Below the pieces are notes generated by a model, which was given only the letters and a program-made list of their open reading frames with translations, ran no database searches and had not been told where the DNA came from. The position numbers and the translations under genes were made by a program. DNA of 64,000 nucleotides from contig NC_092628.1 of assembly GCF_039555335.1 (NCBI RefSeq), forward strand, positions 37,346,965 through 37,410,964, read 5' to 3'. The stretch's first letter is position 1. Each line of letters starts with the position of its first letter. Source of the stretch: Amphiura filiformis (Eukaryota > Echinodermata > Ophiuroidea > Amphilepidida > Amphiuridae). This document shows positions 14,301-23,455 of the stretch, in pieces.

Positions 14301-17065
14301 GGGTAGGGGCGGAGGGGGTTTGTAGGACTATAAAAATAAGATCACATTTAAATCGGAGAGTAGGGGGCCTATTTCATTTGGACATATATACAGTGTATGG
14401 AACCCCGGAGGGGGGGGCACATGAAAAAAATTTTGGAGGGTATGCTCCCGAATTTTGAGGTGGTGGGTCTTTGGGAGCTGACGGCGTACTGGTAAAGGGG
14501 TCTTTCGGAGCTGCGAACCGGCTGTGAACAAGTAAAATGGGGTCTTTTGAGCTGCGAAAAGTCAAAATCAAGGGTCTTTCTTGGCTTTTTGGTTAAAAAA
14601 TCGCCTGAAAAAACAAGAAATATGAGGAATGAGCAATTTTGGGTCTTTTAGAGCTGAAATTATCAAAATCAAGGGTCTTTTCGGAGCTTTATTTTGGTCA
14701 AATATAGGGGCCTTTCGGAGCTGCGCACCCAAAACGGGGGGTCTTTCTGGGGGAGCATACCCGTATGGTCATTTGTGTTGAGTGCCCCCCAGGTATGGAA
14801 CCCACAGAATTAGAGAAGGAGAACCAGGACTCCCTATAGGCCTACCGCCACATACAATAGCGCCGTCAACTATGGGGAGAAAATTGGGGTTATTCGGGTC
14901 CTTGCCGACGGTCCGCAGAGACGAACAAAAACAATTAGCTGCATCTAAGGCCGGGGTGAAAATAAGAAATGATGAACCAGGGGCTCCTTTTTACACAAAA
15001 TGGCCCCTGGTACCGTACACTTCATTCAACATGGAACCAGAGGCCACTTCTAATCAACAAGGGGCCAATATTTGTTCAGGATAAGTTCATCATGCATTAA
15101 TGTAGGTATCCCAGGCAAACCTTAGTTAACACATTTGCTAGTCAGCGAAATTCGCCGAGACCGGGGCCCAAACACAATGCATATTTACATAGAAATTTGA
15201 ATTTTTTTCGAGAACAGGTCGGTGAAGGAAACCTACATGTTTTCTATACTTCACTTGACCCCAATATGATTTTTTATGGTGATAATCAAGTCGCACATGG
15301 AATTTTAGAATTAAAAAAAGCTGCTATCGCCATGAGACTAAGATCTAGAAACACCCCTAAATGCCGTTTTGGGGAATTTTGCTAGCAGAATCTTTTTGAT
15401 GAAAGTCCATCTTTGACAAGATGTAACTTTGTTACGGAAAGTGCTATGACAAAAATGTTTTCAGTTTTGGCTTTCTTTACTCAAGGGCTTTAATTTAATA
15501 TGTAAAATGATGCAGTTTGATGGCAAATTTGAATTCACCTAGCATACCTAATTAATGGCTATAGAATTGAATTTTTCGGTGTAGCGACCAGGGGCCAGTT
15601 TCTGAATATACCCTGTGTGGGCAAGTCTTGCCCTGAACGTACTCCATATGTTCGGATACATTGCATGAGAGCCTGCCAATTTAAGCTTCCTATAATATCA
15701 ATTGCACATAACATACGAAGTCACAAACTTACAAACTTCAATATGCACTTCAAATACAGCAGACCAGCTGTTAATTATTACCGATCCTGTAGAATAACTT
15801 ACATAATCGTCCATTTCATGGAATCCCGTTGCTCAGAATTGCCCATTTCATTTTTATCTGTCAAATGCGCTGGGATGTGCTCCATTTTAAATCACAGGTG
15901 GGAAACTGACTTTATACCACTCGCAGAAAATGACGTCATCGTTGACGTATGCAAAATTTCCGACGGGCGTCATATAACCCGTATTGTGATTGGTTGCAAA
16001 AGCCATTCTTTGAAATCGTAAGCCAATCAATGAACGCGACGGCCTTTTACGGTATTAATTAATGTGACTCGCCAGTAAAGTATGTCTAACCTTATTGGTT
16101 TACAAAACTACTTTGATAATTGCTAAGCCAGTCAGCGTGCTTGATGCAACAACCTCGTAGAGGTTTTCGAGAGGCGAATTCACGTGGTGATCCAGCGATC
16201 GAGTATAAATTCAGCTTGACAACTGCTCTCGCGCGAGATCGCAGGCGCAATAACAATACATGGACACAATCACTGTCATTTACACAATGGAATAATGAAT
16301 TATTTATGACATGCATTGGCTGGTTTTTACGATCGAGGTAAGGTTTTTGGCCTGTCCCTGCGTGAATATCCTTAGTTTTCAGCATCAAAGATACGATCGA
16401 TACTTGCGATGACCAGTTATTTGCGGACACTTTGACAACAGGTAACTTTTATAGGTCATAGGGTAGAAACTTTAGTTGTACAATTTGTACGAAATATACA
16501 TTTTGTTACAGGCCTAAAATGTTTACAAAAATATATTGGTCCATACGTTGTGCTTGTATTCAGTTGTTCGACATATAGTTTCTGAAGATAAGTGTCCCTA
16601 ACCAAGACGCTTCAGATGAGATGCAGACAAGGGTGAAAATAAGTGGGAGACGTGAGCCTTTTAGCCCCCAGTACTCGCGTGCAGGTCGCAACAAAGGCGT
16701 CTAAGCTCAAATGGGCCCATCAATCATCCATGACGTCGCGCGTGCATGACAACAAGGACGGTGAACAACAAATGCCTCGAGCGCATTCCGAGGGAAACCA
16801 AATACCCCAGTTTTTGCTCCATACCTGTATCAAGAAAGAACGAAAGAAAGAAAGAAAGATGACGGTCAAGTCCTGGTTCTCTGGGTTTAATTCTGCAATT
16901 CTGTGATGGAACCAGACATACTTGCTGGCAACCAACATGACCAATACTATAATAATTTTTATATAAGCTTACCTTCCTCAATATTGCGTCCCAGTTGGAA
17001 CGCCATTTTTTCGTATACTGCTTCTTTCTTTTCACGTAATCGTCACTCAACGACATGGGATCCAT
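1..17065 (-). CDS. HJURP: HJURP/Scm3-like CENP-A chaperone, 5' part (3' end outside window)
   Basis: Spliced minus-strand gene, coding exons 17065-16973, 11389-11323, 9593-9507, 8661-8543, 3231-3123 and 2356-1 (open at the edge). All junctions are AG/GT and the phases fit, giving at least 943 residues. Residues 21-59 resemble the Scm3 domain, which in the family binds CENP-A/H4 and delivers it to centromeres: W25, I28, K31-Y32, acidic E37-D39, the V-I-D triad 41-43, I49, G54 and L59. The segment KYNHPHED resembles KYNQPFED of vertebrate HJURP; the spacing W-x2-I-x2-KY...VID...I-x4-G resembles fungal Scm3. Residues 84-200 are acidic and Ser-rich; about 450-560 carry many TP/SP and TPR-type repeats; 611-631 is basic and probably helical. 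Family HJURPs are about 750 residues, so this one is long. The first ATG is chosen because no earlier in-frame ATG precedes it in the exon. Assignment rests on a short domain recognised by eye; exon structure is firmer than the name. Confidence 0.68.
2357..3122. other. Intron 5 of the HJURP-like gene, with (GA)n
   Basis: No coding signal. A GA dinucleotide run of about 20 bases lies at 2390-2410, just beyond the acceptor of exon 6. Confidence 0.5.
3123..3231 (-). CDS. HJURP: HJURP-like coding exon 5
   Basis: Residues 123-158 plus one base, containing [18 protein letters not shown]. Acceptor TGTTCACTCAG, donor CCAAAAG|GTAAAT. Phase 1 exit matches the long exon that follows. Confidence 0.64.
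4690..5225. repeat. Tandem duplication, unit about 235 bp
   Basis: Two near-identical blocks beginning AATCTAAAGTCGTATCTTTTCG (4690 and 4929 region), each containing GGACCCGGAAGTGACTGTATG, followed by a third truncated copy from about 5150. Short unrelated insertions separate them. Confidence 0.6.
5930..6990. repeat. Degenerate tandem array, unit about 110-120 bp
   Basis: About nine variable monomers, each with CATGAAACTTGGTGGGTACA, TTTTGGGAAGGTCATTT and GGGGTCATCTGAGGTCAAAT. The open frames across it are by-products of the repetition. Several monomers contain spaced AGGTCA-like hexamers. Confidence 0.7.
7532..8033 (+). mobile_element. Penelope-like retroelement remnant: GIY-YIG endonuclease end
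   Basis: A 94-codon frame from 7532 shows the Cys motif [15 protein letters not shown], then VYQATVT, the GIY-YIG-like TYIGLTA and a STTLSEYI segment. After the stop the similarity continues in other frames: [16 protein letters not shown] near 7848-7898, and [20 protein letters not shown] near 7940-8000. This order is typical of the C-terminal endonuclease of Penelope-like elements. At least two frame breaks show it is dead; no reverse transcriptase part was seen. It lies just outside the 3404-7515 element, in intron 4 of the chaperone gene, opposite strand. Confidence 0.65.
8543..8661 (-). CDS. HJURP: HJURP-like coding exon 4
   Basis: Residues 83 (split codon) to 122, Ser/Glu-rich and low-complexity ([16 protein letters not shown]). 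Acceptor TTCTCACACAG, donor GCTCTG|GTAAAT, phase 0 exit. Confidence 0.62.
8723..8989. mobile_element. Foldback element, arms about 120 bp
   Basis: Nearly perfect inverted repeat: CAATTGAAGAGCTTTG at 8723 mirrors the end CAAAGCTCTTCAATTG at 8989, and the arms match almost to a short centre near 8850. It lies in intron 3 of the HJURP-like gene, about 60 bp from the acceptor of exon 4, and would form a long hairpin in the pre-mRNA. Confidence 0.75.
9055..9200. repeat. GGCGG/AAGAAGG-rich low-complexity patch
   Basis: Purine-rich run of GGCGG and GAAGAAGG words, resembling the interior of hAT-type miniature elements elsewhere in the window (9060-9080 GGTGGCGCCCAGCCCC). Frames on both strands here are low complexity. 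Confidence 0.4.
9507..9593 (-). CDS. HJURP: HJURP-like coding exon 3
   Basis: Residues 54 (split codon) to 82 plus one base; includes [19 protein letters not shown], a basic stretch ending the conserved N-terminal domain. Acceptor TTTTTTTGCAG, donor AAGG|GTAAGC. Confidence 0.66.
9707..11200. repeat. Three tandem copies of a 215-219-bp unit, third copy interrupted
   Basis: Copies start with ATACAAAGCTGGGAGCA at 9707, 9922 and 10141; each contains CAGTAACTGAAACTGAAACC and GCTGATAGTTGCTTGGTATC (GTTGATAG in copy 3). The third copy is split by the element at 10167-11007 and resumes at 11014. Confidence 0.75.
10167..11007. mobile_element. 841-bp TIR element with 6-bp target duplication
   Basis: Ends are inverted repeats (TTAGGCACCGGAGTTTCG / CGAAACTCCGGTGCCTAA), flanked on both sides by CCTAAG (10161-10166 and 11008-11013). 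The uninterrupted sister copies show the empty site. Subterminal TTTTCGCGC motifs occur near 10910-10950. An 87-codon frame inside matches no transposase that I recognise. Confidence 0.75.
11323..11389 (-). CDS. HJURP: HJURP-like coding exon 2 (core of Scm3 motif)
   Basis: Residues 32-53, beginning [13 protein letters not shown]. Acceptor TTGTCCATAG, donor CAAAG|GTGAG. Enters in phase 0 so that exon 1 ILRK joins directly to YNHP, restoring the KYN-P-ED core shared with HJURP. An open frame on the plus strand over the same bases is a shadow. Confidence 0.7.
11390..12007. other. Intron 1 of the HJURP-like gene, left part
   Basis: Nothing recognised; AT-rich, no coding signal. Confidence 0.4.
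12008..13220. mobile_element. About 1.2-kb element with short inverted ends
   Basis: The left end CATTAAAGGCTTACGGG..TACTACACCC mirrors the right end GGGTGTAGTACCCCCTTAATG (left copy gapped). No frame of interest inside. A similar right terminus occurs at 57565-57590. Confidence 0.5.
13737..13815. repeat. Interspersed repeat fragment (copy 1)
   Basis: Matches 24018-24118 in the same orientation: AATCGATTGCA, AAATCCCATAGGAAAATGGTC, then CCAATCAGACCC. Confidence 0.6.
14404..14793. mobile_element. 390-bp element with 8-bp target duplication (hAT-type)
   Basis: TATGGAAC occurs at 14396-14403 and 14794-14801. The element begins CCCGGAGGGGGGGCAC and ends GTGCCCCCCAGG. Inside are several copies of GGGTCTTTC/TGGAGCTGCG. 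Ends match those at 18369-18753 and 21440-22860. The 8-bp duplication fits hAT; class is inferred. Confidence 0.7.
15111..15545. repeat. Interspersed repeat, copy 1 of 2 (about 440 bp)
   Basis: Shares order and wording with 59833-60275: GGCAAACCTTAG, TTTGCTAGTCAGC, TATACTTCACTTGACCC, AAAGCTGCTATC, then AAGATGTAACTTTGT and CAAGGGCTTTAATTTAAT. Coding capacity not evident. Confidence 0.65.
15546..16972. other. Intron 1 of the HJURP-like gene, right part
   Basis: Higher in CG than its surroundings. A 134-codon plus frame at 15617-16021 and a 112-codon minus frame at 16430-16092 have no recognisable domain and no convincing splice partners. AAAGAAAG microsatellite near 16832-16858. Confidence 0.35.
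16973..17065 (-). CDS. HJURP: HJURP-like coding exon 1
   Basis: Residues 1-31, starting [15 protein letters not shown]; basic helix-like stretch with W21 and W25. Donor AAG|GTAAGC, phase 0. The AT-rich sequence upstream of the ATG keeps an open frame but has no further ATG. Confidence 0.68.
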
Positions 17066-18368
17066 TTTTCTTTGATGAAAGGAAGTGAGCAAATCTCAAC
17101 TTCTTATAATGGGATTATGCGAAGGCAATAAATCTGACACAATGCATGTGAATGTGTCACGCGAACATGTCGACGATCTGTTTATTTTGAAGCTTCAAAG
17201 CACGCGCGAGCGTTACCACACCAACTCGACCTAGTGCAATATCAACCCTCGTCCCTTTTCCCAAAACCCGCATTGGCGGCTCAGGTGGGGGGGAGTCATG
17301 GGGGCTCCCCATAGTAGCTCATAGTACAGGGATTTATACGTTGATTTTTCTTTCTTTGGTGTCAAATTGAGAAAAAAATTCTAGACATTGGTGTACTATG
17401 AGGCTTCCCTACTTCCCGAGTCAAAATAAGTAATTTAAAAAACTTCAACTTTGAACACACTTAGCCTGCCCACGGCCTAGGCCTATTATGCCAAATTTTC
17501 AGACACAGCCCTAGTAGCCTAGTACTAGGCCTAGTACTAGTATAAGTACTATGTCAATTTTGAGTCCTATAAAATAATAAAAGGGGGATAAAAAAAATCC
17601 AGTGCATTGGAGCTGTGCAGTAATGGTGTGCCAAACATATCAAAACGTTAGGGTACCCTAAGCATCATTACTCATTTTCTTATTTCATTCCATTAACAAC
17701 CGTCCACTGACATCAACAAAAATCAGACTTTTTCTCAAAACATTTGTATTACTAAAATCACAACTTTGAAATTATTAGTCATATGTCACAGTCGTTACAC
17801 CAAAATAAACATGAGAATGTCCTGCAATTTATGATCGCATCGGAAATAATGTAGATGATATTGTTTACTCGGCAATAATTTTTATTCACCTCCACCTATG
17901 TATTAAAAATGCTTCGTTCTCTGCCTGAGATCCGCGTTTTTCGGCTTTTCTACGTATTTTGACCAGTCATCTCAAAGCGTTACAACAACATGGGACCATT
18001 GTATACCTGGTCGAGGTATCCAATTGAAGCTTGGGATGTTTCCAAGCTTATCATCTAAGAAAGAATTTGATTTGTCAAGTATCTCACTCGCCGGATCGCA
18101 TACAGCGAAAAATCTGAAAAAAATTGGTGCAAGCAAAAACCCCAAATCACCTCTGTTTGAACTAGGTATATTGGTCTGTACACAGTCCGTGCATAGTCCG
18201 TGCAGTGAGCCAATTGCTATGTTGAGGTTTCACCAAAGGTTAAAGATGGTAATCTGAGACTGCATTGAACTACACACAGAGATCGCGTTTGACCTTGTGA
18301 TCCCTATAAGCAGTGTTGGAAAGAAGTAATAAGTCGCAGTTTGAAATGGGTCTCTCATAGCTAAAACG
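17066..18368. other. Intergenic, upstream of the HJURP-like gene
   Basis: Should include the promoter and 5' UTR of the minus-strand gene, but no TATA box, initiator or upstream exon could be placed. CCTAGTACTAGG-type short palindromes lie near 17515-17545. Confidence 0.35.
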
Positions 18369-18753
18369 CCCGGGGGTGCCACTCACATAATTGGTCTGTA
18401 CGCATGCGTGACCAAAAAACAAGGAAAACAGGGTGTTTTTTTTTTTAGGCAAGGCGAGTTACGCGAGTGACGCATTTAGGGTCTAAAAACACTGATTTTC
18501 AAGAATAAGGGTAGTTTTCTGAAACTGAACAACTTGTTTAGGGTACCTTTTCAAATTTTTGGTAAATTACGAGTCCGAAAAGGGTACATTTTTTTTCATT
18601 TTTACTGGCCAAAAAACTCATTAGGGGTAAATTCTATATTAAATTACCTTATTAAGGGGCTAAATTTGCTGGTAGGGTAAAACTCGTTTAGGGGGTGTTT
18701 GAAAAAAAATTGGTCACGCATGCGTACAATGTCATATTTGAGTGATCCCCAGG
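18369..18753. mobile_element. 385-bp MITE with exact 8-bp target duplication (hAT-type)
   Basis: CTAAAACG is present at 18361-18368 and 18754-18761. The ends are inverted repeats of about 45 bp, both carrying GTACGCATGCGTGACCA and outer CCCGGGG/CCCCAGG. Interior is low complexity with AAAACTC and GGGTAC words. Confidence 0.8.
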
Positions 18754-19118
18754 CTAAAACGTTTTGATATGATATCGGAGTCGGCCTACACCGGCGCCCC
18801 CCCTTTAGCTCCCTTTCTCGGCTGCAGCGTCATCATCAGCTATCATCCCTATATCCAGGTATTAAAAGCGACTGGTATCTGTGCGGTACTGCACACTTCC
18901 GCGTCCCAAAAAATAGTTCCTACCGGTAGGCCCTATATCTTTGTGTCAGAAATTGCCATGCATGATAGGCCTAGTAGTGCAAATCCACTGAGTCTTTAAC
19001 GGCCACGCACGGCGAGTTAGTTCTGCGCACCTGAGACGAATATACCTAGGTATATTCGTCTCAGCTGCGCAAGTATCGTCTTAACCCAAGAAAATTCAAT
19101 TTTCCGTCAAGCAAGCAA

Positions 19119-19240
19119 TTTTTGGCAAGCCGGGGGGGGATTTTTGGCACACATTCTTGGGCGCCTTTAAAAAGGCTTAAGAAACGGAAACGCTAAAATT
19201 CATGCAAATTTTTGCGGCCGTTTGGAAATTTTACCCCCCC
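19119..19240 (+). repeat. Interspersed repeat family R1, copy 1
   Basis: GGCAAGCCGGGGG, TTTTTGGCACACATTCTTGG, GCGCCTTT, then GGAAACGCTAAA. Second copy inverted at 23215-23450, third at 61045-61275. Confidence 0.6.
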
Positions 19241-19559
19241 CCCACCGGGGGGCTGATAATTATTGCACAGCCCCTAAAGGTGAGTTTTGGGCCTGGCCCA
19301 GGGCCCCCCAAAAGGTAAATCCGGCCCGCGGTCGGATTGCGCACCCGGGGGGCTCACTTCAATGGATTTGGGCTGACATTTCACATGCATAATAGGGCAA
19401 TTCGGTGGTGAGAGCAATATAATGGCAGGGGTCATTGGGGTGAGAGCATGATTCGGTCTCTGTCGGTGAGGAGCAAAATGTACACAAGTATGGGGTCATT
19501 GGGTGAGATATGGACCGTTTGGACCTAAGGGGCTGCGCAATAATTACCCTGATAACACA

Positions 19560-20000
19560 ATGCCGTCGGCCCGACGTTGGCGACTGGTCGGCGAAGTCGG
19601 CAAGGGGTCGGGGTCCTGCTGAAGTAGTCGGGCGGACATCGGCCTTACGTCACTAAGTGAACGTCGGCCTGCTGACTTTGGGGCGACGTCGGGTTGAGGT
19701 CGGCCCCCTACGTCACTAAGTGAATGTCGGCTCGCTGACTTTGGGGCGACGTCGGGTTGAGGTCGGTGAAATTCGGTGAATGAGTGCCGACCTATAACGT
19801 TGTATGGACGTCGCACGGCGTCCATGACAAGCGAGGTCCTGCTGAAGTAGTCGGGCGGACATCGGCCCCACGTCACTAAGTGAGCGTCGGCCTGCCACCA
19901 GGCTGCTTTGAGGCGACGTCGGGTTGAGGTCGACCCCTCGTCACTAAGTGAATGTCGGCCCGCTGACTTTGGGGCGACGTCGGGTTAAGGTCGGTGAAAT
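19560..20000. repeat. GTCGG-rich subterminal repeats
   Basis: About four imperfect repeats of a roughly 110-130-bp unit with GGGGCGACGTCGGGTTGAGG and CACTAAGTGAATGTCGG. The wording recurs in shorter form at 22965-23165. Confidence 0.65.
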
Positions 20001-20059
20001 TCATCATTTATTTTTACATGTATATTACTTTATAAAGAAAACAAATCAACAAATTTAGT

Positions 20060-21230
20060 AAATGTTCACTGAAAACGAAACTTGGGGTGACTAACTAAGG
20101 AAAAGTTAGTTAAAACAATGTCAAGAACGACTAACCTGTAACTAATACGGCTGGACTGGACTAAACTATATGTTAGTAGGTCAGGATACACTAGGGACTT
20201 AACTATCAAAATACTAGTTCAACCTTGACCTACTAATATAATAAATTAGTTCAACTAGACCTACTAGAGCTTACTAGGGACTCTACTAATATATTGGGGT
20301 GTTCTACTAATGGGCTCTACTATCAAAAACGATGTCAAGTACGACTTTTTTTTTTTAATAGGGCATTCTGTACTAATGTTCGACTAGTTCAGCTGACTGA
20401 ACTAGTCTGTGGAATTAGCCAATTCTAGCCCGGTAGAAGTGGTCGAAGATATGGAAACTTATGTTTTATTGACCTTTTTCCCAACCTTGTATTTTTAATA
20501 ACTTACAAACCGTTTTAGCATGGTTAGAATTTGAAAAACAGATTTGGCCCCGTTTTTTGAGCCCTGTTTCCTACTACACACGGCATGATGAAGGTTTCCA
20601 CGAATTCGGCAGCCATGGCCAGGCAGCCTCAACCCACGGTCCATGATCATGACATTTGTGTTCCGATTTACAATCTCATTTCAAATTCTAACGGTTTGTA
20701 AGTTATTCAAAAACAAGCTTGGGAAAAATGTCAATAAAACATACCTTTCCATTTCTTCGACCATTTCTAACGGGCTAGAATCAGGGCTAAAATGTCCATC
20801 TCAAGACGCTAGATGTGCTATGTCTATACAGCTGCATGTGTGAAATGTCGTCTATAAGCTAGTAGAGACTAGCTCTACTAGCTTAATTTGTCATAAGAGT
20901 CATGTCATGTGATCAAAAGGGCGGTAAATTCAACTTTAGTACAACCCTTGGTACGGTCCACAACCATGATTCGTTCTACCAATTCGTAAAGCCAGAAAAG
21001 TTAGTTGGACCAACTTTTGCGGTGCAACTAATTTTCACTTATTAGTAAAGTACCATAATTTGGCATAGTTCGGCATGTCCGTACTAACAATTTCCCTCAA
21101 TGCATGCTGTACTAGCCAAGCATACTAGATGGACGTTTAGTCCGACATTAAAAACTAGTTTACCAGGGGAAACTAGTGGTTCTACTAAACAAAAGCTTAG
21201 TTCAGCTTACATAATACGAGTTTTTGTTTT
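20060..21230. repeat. ACTAG/TAGT word-rich tract
   Basis: Unusual density of ACTAG, CTAGT and TACTA words over about 1.1 kb, without strict periodicity. It encloses the hairpin at 20415-20790. Confidence 0.4.
20415..20790. repeat. Inverted repeat, arms about 110 bp
   Basis: Left arm 20415-20535 (CTAGCCCG..GTGGTCGAAGATATGG..AACTTACAAACCGTT) mirrors right arm 20683-20790 (AACGGTTTGTAAGTT..CTTCGACCA..CGGGCTAG). Loop about 150 bp. Arms diverged. Confidence 0.6.
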
Positions 21231-21301
21231 ATCAATATTTACAGTAAATTTGATCAAAATATTGCTTATATTAACTTAAAACACTTCATCAAAATATAGA
21301 A

Positions 21302-21374
21302 ACCTCGGTAGCTCAATCGGTAGAGCACCAGATTTATAAACCGAAGGTCCCTGGTTCGAATCCCGGTAGGTCCA
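21302..21374 (+). pseudogene. tRNA-derived sequence with intact A and B boxes
   Basis: The A box TAGCTCAATCGG (21309-21320) closes a perfect D stem (GCTC/GAGC), and the B box GGTTCGAATCC (21353-21363) is canonical. The T stem has one mismatch, while the anticodon and acceptor stems do not pair, and no T-run follows. It is therefore a decayed tRNA or the head of a tRNA-type SINE; the anticodon cannot be assigned. It lies within the 19547-23183 element. Confidence 0.6.
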
Positions 21375-21439
21375 TTAAGGTAAGTGACTTGTGTAAATTA
21401 AGCTAGGAAATTTGTGTTCGGTTTAAAATAGATAGTAGG

Positions 21440-22860
21440 CCCCGGAATCCCGGGGGGGGCACACTCCCTATCTGAAATGGCAGGGATGTGCCTCGGCCAA
21501 GTTAAAAGTAGGGGGCATTCAGGTCAAATGTACAATTACAAAAATGGGGTCATTCGGTATGAAACTTTGAAAAAAGGATGGTCATTGGGGTAACAAAAAG
21601 TAAAATGGGAGTTATTGAGTACAGGATTAAATAAGTGCCAAACTGCGTAAAAACAACTTGGCCACCTTGGAAATGTGAAAAATCTCATTATTTCTGGAGG
21701 AGAACACAAATGGGTCAGTCCATATGATATCAAGGAGGTCCCCCACCTGACCCCCTCAGATTTGCTTTATATTTTAGTCATATGTTGTACCTGTAAAAAT
21801 ATTAGAAACCTGCAAATTTGAGGTCTGTAGCTCTTACGGATTTTCTGTGGTAGCCATTTAAAGTTTAAATTTGACTTTTAAGAGGCTTTTAAGCCTTCCA
21901 AATTCGGCACATTTGCAGTACATGCAATCATAAGAAAATGGTCAACTTTGGGGTTATCGTTTTATATGAAGTCAACCTAGACAATTACTGGGACTTTGCA
22001 AAGTTGTAATTTAAGACTAGTAGTCATATAAAAAAAATGTTTTATAAATTTTGAAGGTGGACCACATCGACTTTGGACCCCCTGAAAATGTTGAATTTGC
22101 AATAAATTTCATCTTTGTGAGGGCGCTGTTCGAAATGTAAATGAGTTGTGACCTCCATTTTTTGGATATGTATTGTATTTAACCTATATTAAGCATCAGT
22201 GACAACATAAAATAATTAATATGACAAAAATGTGAATTTAGGGGCTAAACTTGCCAGTTTACAAAACATTACATTTTTTCTTGCATATTTAATGACCCCG
22301 TGACACAACGCGCAATTACAGATTTTTTTTTTTTAAACTTTTTGACAAATTGGGCATGCAGTTAGTGTGTATACAAGGTTTTAGACCTCTCTCTCTCTTT
22401 GTAAAGAAGTCACAGACTCCCAAAGATGACATTTATTTAAAGAGCAACTTTTGAGTCCAAATTTAGACCCCCATACGCCAACTTTAAATGGCTACCACAG
22501 AAAATCCGTAAGAGCTACAGACCTCAAATTTGCAGGTTTTAATATTTTTACAGGTACAACATATGACTAAAATATAAAGCAAATCTGAGGGGGTCAGGTG
22601 GGGACCTCCTGGCCTTGATATCATATGGACTAACCCAAATACCACCTAAATTTGGGAAATCATGAAAAGGGTGGTCATTGGGTATAGCAGGAAATAGAAA
22701 AAGGGGGTCATTGAGTACATGAATTTTTTTTAAAGGGGGTCATTGGGTAATAGGTTGGACCATAACACAAAAAAGGGGGTCATTGGGTACAAGCCGGTTT
22801 GAAAAAGGGGGTCTATCCCGAGGCACATGATGCATATCTGTCATGGAAGTGCCCCCCGGA
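21440..22860. mobile_element. Middle-layer element with 8-bp target duplication
   Basis: ATAGTAGG flanks both sides (21432-21439 and 22861-22868). Ends are CCCCGGAATCCCGGGGGG..CAC and GTGCCCCCCGGA, the same family as 14404-14793. Its own sequence is about 500 bp of GGGGGTCATTGGGTA-type repeats; the rest is the insertion at 21717-22631. Confidence 0.7.
21717..22631. mobile_element. 915-bp element with arms about 130 bp, innermost layer
   Basis: AGTCCATATGATATCAAGG at the left is mirrored by CCTTGATATCATATGGACT at the right; inverted similarity continues through CAAATCTGAGG, CATATGTTGTACCTG and AATCCGTAAGAGC. The outer CCCA/TGGG pair may extend the repeat to 21712 and 22636. No frame of interest. 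Confidence 0.75.
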
Positions 22861-23214
22861 ATAGTAGGTAAGTGTAAGACTCGGTGTAAGCAGAGTATAC
22901 GCTACTAAATAATATTTTTGATTTTTTTTTTTCATGATTTTTCGTCTCATTGGGCCGGCCAACTTGCCAATCGTCAGTGTTGAAGTCGGGTTAGGGTCGG
23001 CACCGGCTTTTAAGCAGTCGGCATTACGTCGGCCGGCGGTCGAACCGAAGTCGGGCCGACGAGTCATCGGCAGGACATATATAGGCCTACCTAATGAGCA
23101 GCCGACATCTGAGCCGACGTTCAGCCACCGTCCATATGGCGACCAATACCCGACGTCAGGCCAACCTCTTTGTGTTATCAGGGTATAAGCCCCCGGGGGT
23201 AAAATTTCCAAACG

Positions 23215-23450
23215 GTTCACAGTCGCTTGTGGCCACACACGGCCCGCTACATATGATGTTGTGAGCGCAGCGAGCAGGAAAATTAATTTGCTTAAACGTT
23301 TCCATACAGTTTTCCTAAACCTTTTTCCGCATGTTTTTAAAAGGCGCCCCATGAAAGTGTGCCAAAAATCGCACCGGCTTGCCAAAAATGTGCTTGGCCC
23401 CCTCTTTCGGCTCGCCAAATACCCCCCATTTTACCCTCCCCATGGCTCAT
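23215..23450 (-). repeat. Interspersed repeat family R1, copy 2 (inverted)
   Basis: Reads on the minus strand as GGCAAGCCGGTGCG, TTTTTGGCACACTTTC, GGGGCGCCTTTTA, then TCCTGCTCGCTGCGCTCACA; the full 3' part is shared with 61045-61275. Confidence 0.6.
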
Positions 23451-23455
23451 AAGGC

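Larger units (their letters stand above)
19547..23183. mobile_element. 3.6-kb TA-flanked element, outer layer of a three-level nest
   Basis: The ends are exact 14-bp inverted repeats (CCCTGATAACACAA / TTGTGTTATCAGGG) flanked by TA at 19545-19546 and 23184-23185. Both ends have subterminal GTCGG-rich sequence (19560-20000 and 22965-23165). The interior has been invaded by a palindromic segment (20415-20790), a tRNA-like sequence (21302-21374) and the element at 21440-22860. No transposase frame; the 201-codon minus frame at 23418-22813 only follows the repeats. Confidence 0.65.

Noticed and set aside
15617-16021. 134-codon plus frame in intron 1 of the chaperone gene
   Set aside because: No recognisable domain, no codon bias, no splice partners; probably chance in a CG-richer tract.
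22813-23418. 201-codon minus frame, the longest ATG-to-stop frame in the window
   Set aside because: It runs across GTCGG repeats and two element boundaries, has no domain, and its composition follows the repeats.
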